Shown: in pieces, positions 7,617 through 14,905 of the stretch
Layout of the letters: every line of letters begins with the position of its first letter
How positions within the stretch are numbered: the stretch's first letter is position 1
Source: a virus
DNA: 31,909 bases
IMG/VR virus record: IMGVR_UViG_3300022841_000045
Span: 1 to 31,909 of that record
Direction: 5' to 3' (one strand)
Translations under genes and position numbers: made by a program
Notes under the pieces: model-generated
Database searches by the model: none
Told to the model about the DNA's origin: nothing
What the model saw: the letters and a program-made list of their open reading frames with translations, nothing else

Positions 7617-7645
7617 TTGACTTCAAGGTGAGTTTTTGATATAAT
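7617..7645 (+). promoter_or_regulatory. Repeated-family sigma70 promoter (2)
   Basis: TTGACT (7617-7622), 17-base spacer, TATAAT (7640-7645) with TGA extension. The leader TATATTGAATCGAAAC is almost that of the copy at 7320, as is the first part of the spacer (TCAAGGTGAG). Drives the small gene at 7679 and the DUF932-type gene. Confidence 0.88.
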
Positions 7646-7678
7646 ATTTATATTGAATCGAAACACAAAGAGAATATT

Positions 7679-7768
7679 ATGAACGAACAATGCTGGATAT
7701 ATGAATACTCACCCGAAGAAATTACCGACCATGAACTTGCAATGAATGCAAATGCTGAAACTGAATAA
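7679..7768 (+). CDS. Micro-protein, 29 residues
   Basis: First ATG after the promoter, opening MNEQCWIYEYSPEEITDHEL and ending NANAETE. The ribosome site is AAGAGAATATT, close to the spacing at sister cassettes. Acidic and aromatic, no known motif. It could be a real small protein or a leader peptide for the DUF932-type gene 32 bases downstream. Confidence 0.5.
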   Translation: MNEQCWIYEYSPEEITDHELAMNANAETE

Positions 7769-7800
7769 ATCAATTAATCAAAAAACAGGAATATTATATT

Positions 7801-8757
7801 ATGTCACATGAATTAGAAATGGTAAACGGCGAAGCGCAAATGGCTTATCGAGCTTCAAATGGTGTTCCATGGCACGGTCTGGGTACTCCCGTCAGTGATG
7901 ATATGACACCCAAAGAAATGATGCAAGCAGCTGGACTCGACTGGAAAGTCAAAAAGGTTGATCAATACGTTAAGCTTGACGGGCAAGAAATTTACACAGG
8001 AAAACAAGCGCTTGTTCGTGAAAGCGATAACAGAATATTGACTAACGTCGGTAAAGGTTGGAATCCAGTTCAGAATGAAGATGCTTTTGACTTCTTTAAT
8101 GAATTTGTATCGAACGGTGATATGTCAATGGATACAGCGGGTTCATTAAAAGACGGGATGGTTGTCTGGGCAATGGCTGATGTTAATGAGTCATTTAGTC
8201 TCTTTGGCGGCGATGAAGTTAAAGGTTATTTGTTATTTTCTAATCCTCATGAATATGGCAAAGCAATCGATGTCAAGTTCGTTATGGAACGAGTAGTATG
8301 TAACAACACTCTTGCTGTTGCGCTCCGCGAAGACAACCAACCCGCAGTTCGAATGAATCACTGTTCTGTATTCGATCCATCGAAAGTTAAAGAGATTCTA
8401 GGTATAGGTTCAGATCGTATCAATCAATTTAAACAAGCTGCAGAGTTCCTTGGCTCAAAACGTTACAGCGATGAGGCCTTTAAGAATTTTCTCGGTCAAG
8501 TGTTTGGTGCTCCCACAAAAGAAGGACAAATATTGACTCGGACAGGCCTTCGTGCTCTTGAAATCGTAGAAACCCAACCTGGCGCTGATTTCAAAAAGGG
8601 TTCATGGTGGCAGGCATTTAACGCGGTTACTTACATGACCGATCACGAACTTGGTAAAACCGCAGATGCGCGCATGAATTCCGCTTTGTTTGGTAATAAT
8701 GCGAAACGTAAGGTCGCGGCATTAAACCTCGCACTTGAACTTGCAGAAACGGCTTAA
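7801..8757 (+). CDS. DUF932 / TIGR03299 phage-plasmid protein
   Basis: A 318-residue protein with the family start MSHELEMVNGEAQMAYR followed by GVPWHGLGTPV, then NVGKGWNPVQNEDAFDFF, a central FSNPHEYGKAIDVKF with RVVCNNTLAVAL, and a C-terminal WWQAFNAVTYMTDHELG. These are hallmarks of a family found in many phages and plasmids whose biochemistry is unclear; a link to replication or recombination is sometimes proposed. It is complete. The ribosome site is CAGGAATATTATATT. The stop lies in the loop of a terminator, so this is the last gene of the unit. Confidence 0.85.
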   Translation: MSHELEMVNGEAQMAYRASNGVPWHGLGTPVSDDMTPKEMMQAAGLDWKVKKVDQYVKLDGQEIYTGKQALVRESDNRILTNVGKGWNPVQNEDAFDFFNEFVSNGDMSMDTAGSLKDGMVVWAMADVNESFSLFGGDEVKGYLLFSNPHEYGKAIDVKFVMERVVCNNTLAVALREDNQPAVRMNHCSVFDPSKVKEILGIGSDRINQFKQAAEFLGSKRYSDEAFKNFLGQVFGAPTKEGQILTRTGLRALEIVETQPGADFKKGSWWQAFNAVTYMTDHELGKTADARMNSALFGNNAKRKVAALNLALELAETA

Positions 8758-8772
8758 TTGCCGTTTCGTTTT
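8746..8772 (+). terminator. Rho-independent terminator overlapping the stop codon
   Basis: GAAACGGC (8746-8753) and GCCGTTTC (8760-8767) are perfect complements around a six-base loop TTAATT that holds the TAA stop of the DUF932-type gene; GTTTT follows. One of the best stems in the window. Confidence 0.78.
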
Positions 8773-8783
8773 AAAGGTATGCA

Positions 8784-8990
8784 ATGATGGAAGATTTAGA
8801 AGTAAAAAAACTTAAAAGAAAATTACAACGTCTTAAGGCAAGAAAATTACAGCTTCAACTGGAACACGGTGGTAATGAGATGAATTGCACTTACCATGGA
8901 GGTTTTACCTTGGGCTATGTTACAGGACAAGTCAGCGAAATAGAAAATTGTTTGGACATTCTAGGTTTTTTAGATGAAAATAAAAATTGA
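8784..8990 (+). CDS. Small coiled-coil protein, unknown
   Basis: A 68-residue protein. Residues 5-27 (LEVKKLKRKLQRLKARKLQL) form a Lys/Arg/Leu helix with coiled-coil spacing; the second half has CTYHGGFTLGYVTGQVSEIENC. ATG at 8784 or 8787. It lies just after a terminator with no clear promoter, so it may depend on read-through. Its stop TGA is inside the -35 box of the next promoter. Confidence 0.65.
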   Translation: MMEDLEVKKLKRKLQRLKARKLQLQLEHGGNEMNCTYHGGFTLGYVTGQVSEIENCLDILGFLDENKN

Positions 8991-9014
8991 CAGGCCTTCA
9001 AATCTTGATATAAT
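8987..9014 (+). promoter_or_regulatory. Repeated-family sigma70 promoter (3)
   Basis: TTGACA (8987-8992), 16-base spacer, TATAAT (9009-9014) with TGA extension and leader TTGTATTGAATCGAAAC. The upstream gene's stop TGA is 8988-8990, inside the -35. Drives 9070 through about 11357. Confidence 0.88.
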
Positions 9015-9069
9015 GGTTGTATTGAATCGAAACACGAACAATAAATTTTTAATAAACAGGAAATAAAAT

Positions 9070-9321
9070 ATGATTACTGACGGAATGACTTCACGCGATA
9101 AATTTCTTTTCTCAAAAGTTTGCAACAAAACATGGGATCGCAGTAGGCCAACTCGTATGGCAGTCGCCGCTCTTGTTCGTAAAACCACGGTAATCTATGA
9201 TGAATTAAACGATGATGAAAAAACCGGCATTAATACCTTAATTAAAGAAATGCTAGTTTTTAAAGTTAAGGATACCACTGTACCTATCTCTTATAAATTC
9301 ACTCCAGGCGCTAAGGCATAA
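9070..9321 (+). CDS. Protein of unknown function, 83 residues
   Basis: A basic protein beginning MITDGMTSRDKFLFSKVC. It is mostly helical with a central RPTRMAVAALVRKTTVIYDEL and a strand-rich end. First gene of its unit; the ribosome site is CAGGAAATAAAAT. No motif recognised. Confidence 0.72.
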   Translation: MITDGMTSRDKFLFSKVCNKTWDRSRPTRMAVAALVRKTTVIYDELNDDEKTGINTLIKEMLVFKVKDTTVPISYKFTPGAKA

Positions 9322-9323
9322 TC

Positions 9324-9569
9324 ATGAAAATTGTAGAATTTAACGATGGTAAATTTGGCGTTCGAAGACGCCATCTTGGGTTATTTTGGTATGAATATGC
9401 CACAATCTGTGGGTCCTGGATTTCCATCTTCTTGGGAAAGGAAAACTCATACGTACATGAGTTCTGTCATCATACCTATAAAGATGCAGAACGTACAATT
9501 GAAAACTTTAAAAGACATAAACTCAAAAATGACTACGGCATAGCCGTTAAAACAAAGGAAGCAAAATGA
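9324..9569 (+). CDS. Protein of unknown function, 81 residues
   Basis: Starts MKIVEFNDGKFGVRRRHLG and has aromatic-rich FWYEYATICGSWIS and a His/Cys cluster (VHEFCHHTYKDAE), followed by a basic helix. The look is of a small beta-rich domain plus helix, similar to other phage proteins that begin with a 'description of appearance' strand pair, but I cannot name a family. An overlapping frame from 9346 is a shadow. AAGG gives the ribosome site. Confidence 0.7.
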   Translation: MKIVEFNDGKFGVRRRHLGLFWYEYATICGSWISIFLGKENSYVHEFCHHTYKDAERTIENFKRHKLKNDYGIAVKTKEAK

Positions 9570-9844
9570 ACAGATCACAAATACAAGACGCACTTAGACA
9601 AGAAGTTGTAATGTTCACCTTCACGAAAGTGAACGGTGAAAAAAGAGTAATGACTGGAACTTTAAACAGCGGTTACATCCCAAAAGAATTACTACCTGTC
9701 TTGAAAGAAGGCCAAGAACCCGCTAAAGAAAACGAATCTGTCGTGCGGTGTTTCGATACTGGAATACAGCAATGGCGTTCGTTCCGCGTTGACTCTTTAG
9801 TAAGTTTTGACGGCAAAGATATCACTCAGGCAAAGGCTGATTAA
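9566..9844 (+). CDS. DUF2693-like SH3-fold phage protein
   Basis: A 92-residue protein. The segments MFTFTKVNGEKRVMTGTL and the C-terminal QQWRSFRVDSLVSFD, with SGYIPKELLP between, match my memory of DUF2693, a small SH3-like beta-barrel family common in T4-like and other phages. It overlaps the gene before it by four bases and has a strong SD (AAAGGAAG). Function unknown; nucleic-acid or protein binding is plausible for the fold. Confidence 0.75.
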   Translation: MNRSQIQDALRQEVVMFTFTKVNGEKRVMTGTLNSGYIPKELLPVLKEGQEPAKENESVVRCFDTGIQQWRSFRVDSLVSFDGKDITQAKAD

Positions 9845-9847
9845 CTC

Positions 9848-10366
9848 GTGAAAAAATCATTCATACTGTTATTTTTTATAATATCATTCGGCATAGTTGC
9901 TGGCGATAATTTGTATTTTAAAGACGACGGCAAGTTGATGAATAAACCCATCGCTTGTAATAATCAAGATTACAATGTTGCCTTTGCGCCAAACGAATTT
10001 AAACTTTATATTGATTGCGGTATGAATGACAACTACGAATATTATTCAAAAGTTCGTCGTGATTACATACTTGAACTAGAAACATCTAGCGTTTTGGTGG
10101 TATTAATTAATAAGAACTTGACTGAAGTGGTCGATCAACCTAAATTTTTACCACAAACAGGCACTAATAATTTTATGGTATTAATGAGAGGTGAACAATG
10201 GTATCAAGTTGTAATACCTATTGAGACCCAACCCATACCACAATTTAAAAATAAACCTGTATATGAAGTTTCGGCGCCAAGTTTTTTCGGAACAATGGGG
10301 TTTTTTATTTTAGTTTTATTCATTATAGGATTTAAAAGATGCAAAAAGCAAACAAAAAAGAAATAG
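9848..10366 (+). CDS. Exported membrane-anchored protein, unknown
   Basis: A 172-residue protein with a GTG start. Residues 1-19 (MKKSFILLFFIISFGIVAG) are a classic signal peptide. A periplasmic domain of about 120 residues holds Cys pairs (C38, C57) and the end has a membrane helix (about 149-163) followed by a very basic tail (KRCKKQTKKK). This predicts a type I membrane protein facing the periplasm. Host-envelope or superinfection-exclusion roles are possible but not shown. The SD is weak; it overlaps the next membrane gene by 28 bases. Confidence 0.72.
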   Translation: MKKSFILLFFIISFGIVAGDNLYFKDDGKLMNKPIACNNQDYNVAFAPNEFKLYIDCGMNDNYEYYSKVRRDYILELETSSVLVVLINKNLTEVVDQPKFLPQTGTNNFMVLMRGEQWYQVVIPIETQPIPQFKNKPVYEVSAPSFFGTMGFFILVLFIIGFKRCKKQTKKK

Positions 10367-10587
10367 CAAAAGAGACCATGTGGTTAGTTTTCTCAGGTCT
10401 TGCTATCAATTTTCCTTTGAATATTGTAATACTATATTTGTTGATTGATGTATTACAAATAAAAAGCACGCTTGTTATAAGCGTGGTAGCAACTGCAATA
10501 TTTACTATTGTCGCCTTGGCAAGAACATTTACAATTAGGTATAATACTGAAACGAAAAAGTTAAATAGAGGCACTAATAATGTATAG
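10339..10587 (+). CDS. Two-helix membrane protein, conserved in phages
   Basis: An 82-residue protein with a short basic N-terminus, two hydrophobic helices (about 15-38 and 44-63) and a C-terminal RTFTIRYN followed by a charged tail. The order (ETMWLVFSGLAINFPLNI, then AIFTIVALARTF) resembles a small phage membrane family I recall as DUF7220. Two-helix topology also allows a holin, but nothing lysis-related is beside it. SD AGGA. Confidence 0.68.
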   Translation: MQKANKKEIAKETMWLVFSGLAINFPLNIVILYLLIDVLQIKSTLVISVVATAIFTIVALARTFTIRYNTETKKLNRGTNNV

Positions 10588-10816
10588 TGGTTTTAATGCG
10601 AAAAATCAAGGTTATACCTGCACGTGCACTAAATGTGGTGATAATTTCATGGGAAGGAAACGTGACTTTTCCTGTGCTCCCTGCACTTCTATCCTTAATC
10701 AAGACAATACTAATAAACTAAAGAATGAAAATGAAAAGTTAATTCTTAAAATTCAGACGCTTGAAAAAACAATAGTAAACATGGCGATTGCACACGAAAA
10801 GGCTGAAAAGAAATGA
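10580..10816 (+). CDS. Zinc-ribbon plus coiled-coil protein
   Basis: A 78-residue protein. The N-terminal half has CTCTKCG (C14, C16, C19) and CAPC (C32, C35), a treble-clef or zinc-ribbon set of CxxC pairs. The second half (about 41-78) is a Lys/Glu/Leu coiled coil (KLKNENEKLILKIQTLEKT). A small regulatory or nucleic-acid-binding adaptor is plausible. It overlaps both neighbours, indicating coupled translation. Confidence 0.72.
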   Translation: MYSGFNAKNQGYTCTCTKCGDNFMGRKRDFSCAPCTSILNQDNTNKLKNENEKLILKIQTLEKTIVNMAIAHEKAEKK

Positions 10817-11019
10817 CAAAGCATCTGTTAATAACTCAAAAAGAACTTGACGCTCTTATGGATTGTGCAGCTAGTTGTGAATCAATGGGTGAGGGTGTAA
10901 CAGAAGAAGGTAAACGTGGCATGAAAGCCTATAAAGCGGTAATGCGTAGAAACGACAGGACGATTGAAAGTTACAAACCTAAAGAATACATTTTGATAAG
11001 CCCGTTTGGTGACTTATGA
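10813..11019 (+). CDS. Protein of unknown function, 68 residues
   Basis: Helical start (MTKHLLITQKELDALMDCAA) with two nearby Cys and a basic middle (EGKRGMKAYKAVMRRNDR). The ATGA overlap with the upstream gene and four-base overlap downstream place it firmly in the unit. No motif recognised. Confidence 0.7.
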   Translation: MTKHLLITQKELDALMDCAASCESMGEGVTEEGKRGMKAYKAVMRRNDRTIESYKPKEYILISPFGDL

Positions 11020-11357
11020 GCAACATGGAAATAAACAAAGGTCTTTTGAGACCTAGCAATATGAATGATTATCAAGTTTGTGTTTATATGTGGGAAGAAG
11101 AACCTGACATAAGAAAATTCTATGAAGACTTTAGCGAGATGTGTGAATATTTTTTAGATCATGTAGAAGATATTAATATGCGAAAATTCAACGGCGAATG
11201 GTATACATTATTAAAACATGAAACGCATGGAGAAAGTGAATTCACGGTTCTGAATTATGAGAAAAACGGCAACATTAGTTTCTTAACGAATCATCATAAT
11301 GGCGGCGGATCTTGGGAAGAGAACATTGAAGAACAAATGAGCAAAGATAGTTGTTGA
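11016..11357 (+). CDS. Acidic protein of unknown function, 113 residues
   Basis: Rich in Glu, Asp and aromatic residues (VYMWEEEPDIRKFYEDF), with a later HETHGESEFTV and HHNGGGSWEENIEEQ. ATG at 11016; ATG at 11025 is an alternative. Its stop TGA (11355-11357) lies in the -35 box of the next promoter. Confidence 0.7.
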   Translation: MSNMEINKGLLRPSNMNDYQVCVYMWEEEPDIRKFYEDFSEMCEYFLDHVEDINMRKFNGEWYTLLKHETHGESEFTVLNYEKNGNISFLTNHHNGGGSWEENIEEQMSKDSC

Positions 11358-11382
11358 CACTCACTTTTAAACTTGATACAAT
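11354..11382 (+). promoter_or_regulatory. Repeated-family sigma70 promoter (4), diverged
   Basis: TTGACA (11354-11359), 17-base spacer, TACAAT (11377-11382) with TGA extension. The leader keeps only GTATTGAA. The upstream stop is embedded in the -35. Drives 11416 and 11798. Confidence 0.75.
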
Positions 11383-11415
11383 TTGAGTATTGAAATTAAT
11401 AAAGGTAAATTTAAA

Positions 11416-11784
11416 ATGAATCAAGACATAAAGGCATCACCTGAAACAAAGGTGGCATTAACTGAATATATGATCAACATTCGTGACTTATTTGAAACCA
11501 GACCCAAAACGTTTCTTAAGACTGTGAAGGTAACACGTTTAGGATTTATCAAATACAAAAAGAAAGTCCTTGATACGGCGGCTCTCGAACGGTTTACAGA
11601 TCATCCCGCACTAAGTTCAATGGGTCGAAGGTTTTGGGATGATAAAGATAAACAAGTGTACTATAATGATTATGCTATGTTTTTGATTAAACTGCACAGT
11701 GCACTAAAAACAAACGATACAGTCACGCTGGTTAGTGGAAAGGAGATATATTTCTACCGCGACTTTATTGAAGCTCACAAATAA
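11416..11784 (+). CDS. Protein of unknown function, 122 residues
   Basis: The chosen ATG has SD AAAGGTAAA. A TTG at 11383 would extend the frame, but that base is next to the -10 and upstream of the likely transcript start, so it cannot serve. The protein is basic, with VKVTRLGFIKYKKKVLD and SMGRRFWDDKDKQVYYNDY. No known motif. Confidence 0.72.
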   Translation: MNQDIKASPETKVALTEYMINIRDLFETRPKTFLKTVKVTRLGFIKYKKKVLDTAALERFTDHPALSSMGRRFWDDKDKQVYYNDYAMFLIKLHSALKTNDTVTLVSGKEIYFYRDFIEAHK

Positions 11785-11797
11785 ACTGGAGTATTAA

Positions 11798-12025
11798 ATG
11801 AAAAAACCACTACGATTAAATTATTGGCAGGCACTTTTAAAGATTCAAAAATGCATCGAGACTTGCGAAACTACAAAACAATCACATGTTATAGAAAAAA
11901 TGATAGACAACACAATCTACCATTACGATAAAGAAGAAACTTATCTTCCTGATTGGACTGAACAATCAATAGTAACAAAGTATATGCTGATGGATAAATC
12001 AAAATATTTTGTTGACTTTACTTGA
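11798..12025 (+). CDS. Protein of unknown function, 75 residues
   Basis: Mixed-charge helical protein beginning MKKPLRLNYWQALLKIQKC with SD CTGGAG. Its last 14 bases overlap the next promoter (the -35 lies within the final codons). No motif recognised. Confidence 0.68.
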   Translation: MKKPLRLNYWQALLKIQKCIETCETTKQSHVIEKMIDNTIYHYDKEETYLPDWTEQSIVTKYMLMDKSKYFVDFT

Positions 12026-12039
12026 GTCTTTGATATAAT
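12012..12039 (+). promoter_or_regulatory. Repeated-family sigma70 promoter (5)
   Basis: TTGACT (12012-12017), 16-base spacer, TATAAT (12034-12039), TGA extension. The leader TTATATTGAATTAAAC continues as AACAAACGGAATAATTATG, identical through the start codon to the promoter at 29224, so one was copied from the other. Confidence 0.88.
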
Positions 12040-12073
12040 AGTTATATTGAATTAAACAACAAACGGAATAATT

Positions 12074-12508
12074 ATGATTAAACCAAACGTTGTACTTGCC
12101 CATCACCTAGAACATGGCACTTCTGATGAAGATATTGCCAACATGTTTACTTATATTCACAACTTGGAAACTCAGGTTAGTGATTTACAGGCCCAGATAA
12201 TGAGAGAACGTGGATGTGAACCGGCACCTGAAGAAGTTACAGTTTGGAATGTTATTGACAAACTAGATTCTATCCGCGCAGCGTATTTAAGTGATAATAA
12301 AGATCAAGAAGAGTATGACGGCGATGTCGAATTAAAAGAAACGATTGCAGAAATGATTGCAGATGATCTTGCCGCTATGGATTTATTCATCAAAGCTTAC
12401 AAAACGGATCGTGATGACCAAGAATTGATCGCCTCAATTTACCATCTAGACACCGTTGTTCGTGATTTATTCTTTGATGTTTATGAAATCTTAGAGAGAT
12501 GTGAATAA
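12074..12508 (+). CDS. Acidic helical protein, unknown
   Basis: A 144-residue strongly acidic protein, largely helical: an N-terminal heptad-like NLETQVSDLQAQIM and a long LKETIAEMIADDLAAMDLF. No catalytic motif. First gene of a unit that runs on to the glyA gene, judging by close spacing and lack of terminators. Confidence 0.72.
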   Translation: MIKPNVVLAHHLEHGTSDEDIANMFTYIHNLETQVSDLQAQIMRERGCEPAPEEVTVWNVIDKLDSIRAAYLSDNKDQEEYDGDVELKETIAEMIADDLAAMDLFIKAYKTDRDDQELIASIYHLDTVVRDLFFDVYEILERCE

Positions 12509-12786
12509 TGATAATTCAACCCGATACAGTTTTGACTATGTTAATTTCCGGCGTATTTTTGGGCTGCATAGTTTCATTCTGTCATGCCAGGTTCAGAAAA
12601 ATAACAGACGATAATAAAGAATTCTTCAACAGATGGACAATTGCATTATTTTGTGGATGTTTAATCTGGCCGATATCTTTATTGGGAATAATATTATTGT
12701 TAATAAGCGTAACCATAACTCTTACTTTTGCAAAAGGTATCCCATTCACTTTTAACAAACTTGCAACATTAACGGGAAAGAAATAA
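12508..12786 (+). CDS. Two-helix membrane protein, unknown
   Basis: A 92-residue protein with hydrophobic helices at about 8-24 and 45-73, the second long enough to be a hairpin, and a basic loop and tail. The TAATG overlap couples it to the upstream gene. Function unknown. Confidence 0.68.
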   Translation: MIIQPDTVLTMLISGVFLGCIVSFCHARFRKITDDNKEFFNRWTIALFCGCLIWPISLLGIILLLISVTITLTFAKGIPFTFNKLATLTGKK

Positions 12787-12788
12787 AA

Positions 12789-13013
12789 ATGACTAAAATA
12801 TTTATAGGTAATGGTTCGGAAAGTGTTAATGAATTACAGTTTACTACAGGTAGTGGTGGAACTGAAATGATCGCTTCTATGAAAGGTATGCACTGTGGCG
12901 GCAATATTGATTTAATTACCTGGGAAGGCAAAAAAGTTGGACATTTAAAAATGGATGATGTAGATGCTATTATATCCGCACTTAAACTCGCCAAAAAATT
13001 GTGGAAGAAATAA
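12789..13013 (+). CDS. Small Gly-rich protein, unknown
   Basis: A 74-residue protein with FIGNGSESVNELQFTTGSGG, MHCGGNIDLITWEGKKVGHL and a C-terminal helix (VDAIISALKLAKKLWKK). The look is a small beta sheet followed by an amphipathic helix. No family recognised. Confidence 0.68.
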   Translation: MTKIFIGNGSESVNELQFTTGSGGTEMIASMKGMHCGGNIDLITWEGKKVGHLKMDDVDAIISALKLAKKLWKK

Positions 13014-13014
13014 G

Positions 13015-13224
13015 ATGAAGAATAGATCTGTATCTGATATAAATATATCGCTAATGACTTATGACATAGTCGAAGAAATTATGAGCCTAGAATTATTCGG
13101 AAATGACGAATATGAGATGGCATATAATGGTGCTATTCGTGAGTGTATAGAAATTATCAACAAAATGAAAAATGATTATATGGAAACCCCATGCAGTGAT
13201 GTTAGGCCAAAGAGCAGAGAGTAA
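13015..13224 (+). CDS. Protein of unknown function, 69 residues
   Basis: ATG at 13015 with GGAAG upstream. A frame from 12964 would begin inside the preceding gene without a ribosome site and is less likely. Helical, acidic, containing VEEIMSLELFGNDEYEMAY. A TATAAATA inside it at 13038 is probably just coding sequence. Confidence 0.65.
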   Translation: MKNRSVSDINISLMTYDIVEEIMSLELFGNDEYEMAYNGAIRECIEIINKMKNDYMETPCSDVRPKSRE

Positions 13225-13231
13225 CTAAATT

Positions 13232-14446
13232 ATGAATAGTAAATTGTATATACCAAAAACCATTATGGTAGGATTTCAAGAACGTTATGGTACCTTCACT
13301 GGTAAACTTGCTTACATTGTCTATGTTGATGATAAAGGCGTACACAGGAAGAAACCCTCATGGGACAGTTGGAGAAATCATCAGCTCGGAACTTTAGAAC
13401 TTGAAAACAAACCACAAACCTCCTTTATGTTCAATAAGGGAATTGAAAGATCTGGATCACATTTTGGTTCTGGGCGAAGCGTAGTCAGAGTACACGATGA
13501 GCGCGATTTCGAATTTGAAATTTCAGTAGATAATCTAATCGGTATTCTCATGCACTCAGACGTATCCAAGCGCGATATTGTTGAAGAATGCGTTTATGCT
13601 TGGTGCGGCAAAGACTTAGTGTTGTTACCTACAAACTCCGAACAGTACAGAGAATCCGTAATTCACACCAAGAAACAGTCCAAAAACTTATCCACTAAAG
13701 ACTTTGTTAAAGGTCATACCTACAGTATGAAAAGTAACGAAAACAAACTGATTTATATCGGATTTCGTCCGTGGTATCAAGAGGAATCTCACGGCACACT
13801 CAATTCAAACGCAATGAGCCGAAGAATGTTATTGAAGGGTAACAAACACATCTTTCAATACACAGATTGCTGTGAATACAGTTTTGAAAGAAGGACATTT
13901 ATTGTACCGTCTACTTCCCAACTTGCTGAATGTATCCTTGACGAATGTGTGGATGACTATGCAGATCGTGTAATTGAATTTGAAAAATCGCGACTAAGTC
14001 AGCCCATTACAGGTTATAAGTTGACTGATGTAACAAAGAAAGAAAGTGATGCTTATTTACTTGCAAACAATTATTCCGGTAATGTATCTTTTTTTAAAGA
14101 GATTGAGACGAAGGGTAAATTCGTTACATTCGATGGCACTATAAGTTATTATCACCAATCAAATTTAGTAAGTAGATATGATAGAAGACATTTTCATAAC
14201 GGTTACGGAAACGGAAGAAATAGAAACTTATTTGCAATTGTAGAATTTATCGACGGTCAAATGATAAAAGATTACGATCCAGATTCCGCTTCCAGAGAAA
14301 TTTTGGCGCGCTATGAAAGTATTATTTTTGAAAATAAAACAGAAACAACAAGAGAAAGATTATTACAACAGCTAGAAGTAACTGGGTTTAAAGTGGCTAC
14401 TCTGGTTTGTTCAAACGGCACATCTACCCCTGTACGTAGATACTAA
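13232..14446 (+). CDS. Large conserved phage protein of unknown function
   Basis: A 404-residue soluble protein starting MNSKLYIPKTIMVGFQERYG, then GKLAYIVYVDDKGVHRKK and SWDSWRN. Proteins with this start recur in large T4-like and other myophages with no assigned role, as far as I remember. It has KGHTYSMK and a central DCCEYSFERRTFIVPS. There is no Walker motif or nuclease signature, so an enzyme class cannot be given. It is the second largest gene of the early region, implying a costly and useful function. Confidence 0.78.
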   Translation: MNSKLYIPKTIMVGFQERYGTFTGKLAYIVYVDDKGVHRKKPSWDSWRNHQLGTLELENKPQTSFMFNKGIERSGSHFGSGRSVVRVHDERDFEFEISVDNLIGILMHSDVSKRDIVEECVYAWCGKDLVLLPTNSEQYRESVIHTKKQSKNLSTKDFVKGHTYSMKSNENKLIYIGFRPWYQEESHGTLNSNAMSRRMLLKGNKHIFQYTDCCEYSFERRTFIVPSTSQLAECILDECVDDYADRVIEFEKSRLSQPITGYKLTDVTKKESDAYLLANNYSGNVSFFKEIETKGKFVTFDGTISYYHQSNLVSRYDRRHFHNGYGNGRNRNLFAIVEFIDGQMIKDYDPDSASREILARYESIIFENKTETTRERLLQQLEVTGFKVATLVCSNGTSTPVRRY

Positions 14447-14458
14447 GGAGAAATAAAA

Positions 14459-14905
14459 ATGAGTAAAGATTACGGCATCGACGATAAGATCGAAGCAATC
14501 ATCCAAAAAATAGAAAGCGACAGAACAGAAATTGCAAAAGTTAAATCAGAGCTTCAGAGTTGTTGGGTTACCAATTGTTCCTTGAAGTTCGGAAATTCTG
14601 ATTCTATTAATATCGCCACAGCATCGGCGCCTGTGTTAGTTGAATCATTGACTCAACTTTTAATGTGGGAAGAATTTAGAGGTCGTGCAGATGCAACGTT
14701 GAATCAGATAGCAAAACCTATATTGTTTAAAAGCTTTTACGTTAAAGATTGGACTACTGACATCAAGAAAAGAATGTCCATGATAGAGCTAAAACAAAAA
14801 GAAACTGCATTGGCGCAACTGGAAAAACGAGCACAGGCAATTCTATCAGATGATAAAAGACGTCAAATGGAATACGACGATATACTAAAGACAATGGGGT
14901 TATAA
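14459..14905 (+). CDS. Coiled-coil protein, unknown
   Basis: A 148-residue protein with N-terminal (about 9-33) and C-terminal (about 99-143) charged helices of coiled-coil type flanking a middle with ATASAPVLVESLTQLLMWEEF. A good SD (AAGGAG) precedes it. It abuts the glyA start by one base, so the two are translated together; a regulatory link to glyA is possible but unsupported. Confidence 0.7.
   Translation: MSKDYGIDDKIEAIIQKIESDRTEIAKVKSELQSCWVTNCSLKFGNSDSINIATASAPVLVESLTQLLMWEEFRGRADATLNQIAKPILFKSFYVKDWTTDIKKRMSMIELKQKETALAQLEKRAQAILSDDKRRQMEYDDILKTMGL

Noticed and set aside
9346-9543. Second + frame overlapping the gene at 9324
   Set aside because: Fully inside another gene with a better ribosome site and more protein-like composition.
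11383-11415. TTG start for the gene at 11416
   Set aside because: It lies immediately after the -10, upstream of the likely transcript start; ATG at 11416 has a good ribosome site.
13038-13045. TATAAATA inside the gene at 13015
   Set aside because: It is in the middle of a coding frame with no following gene start nearby and lies in an early-type region; likely coding coincidence.
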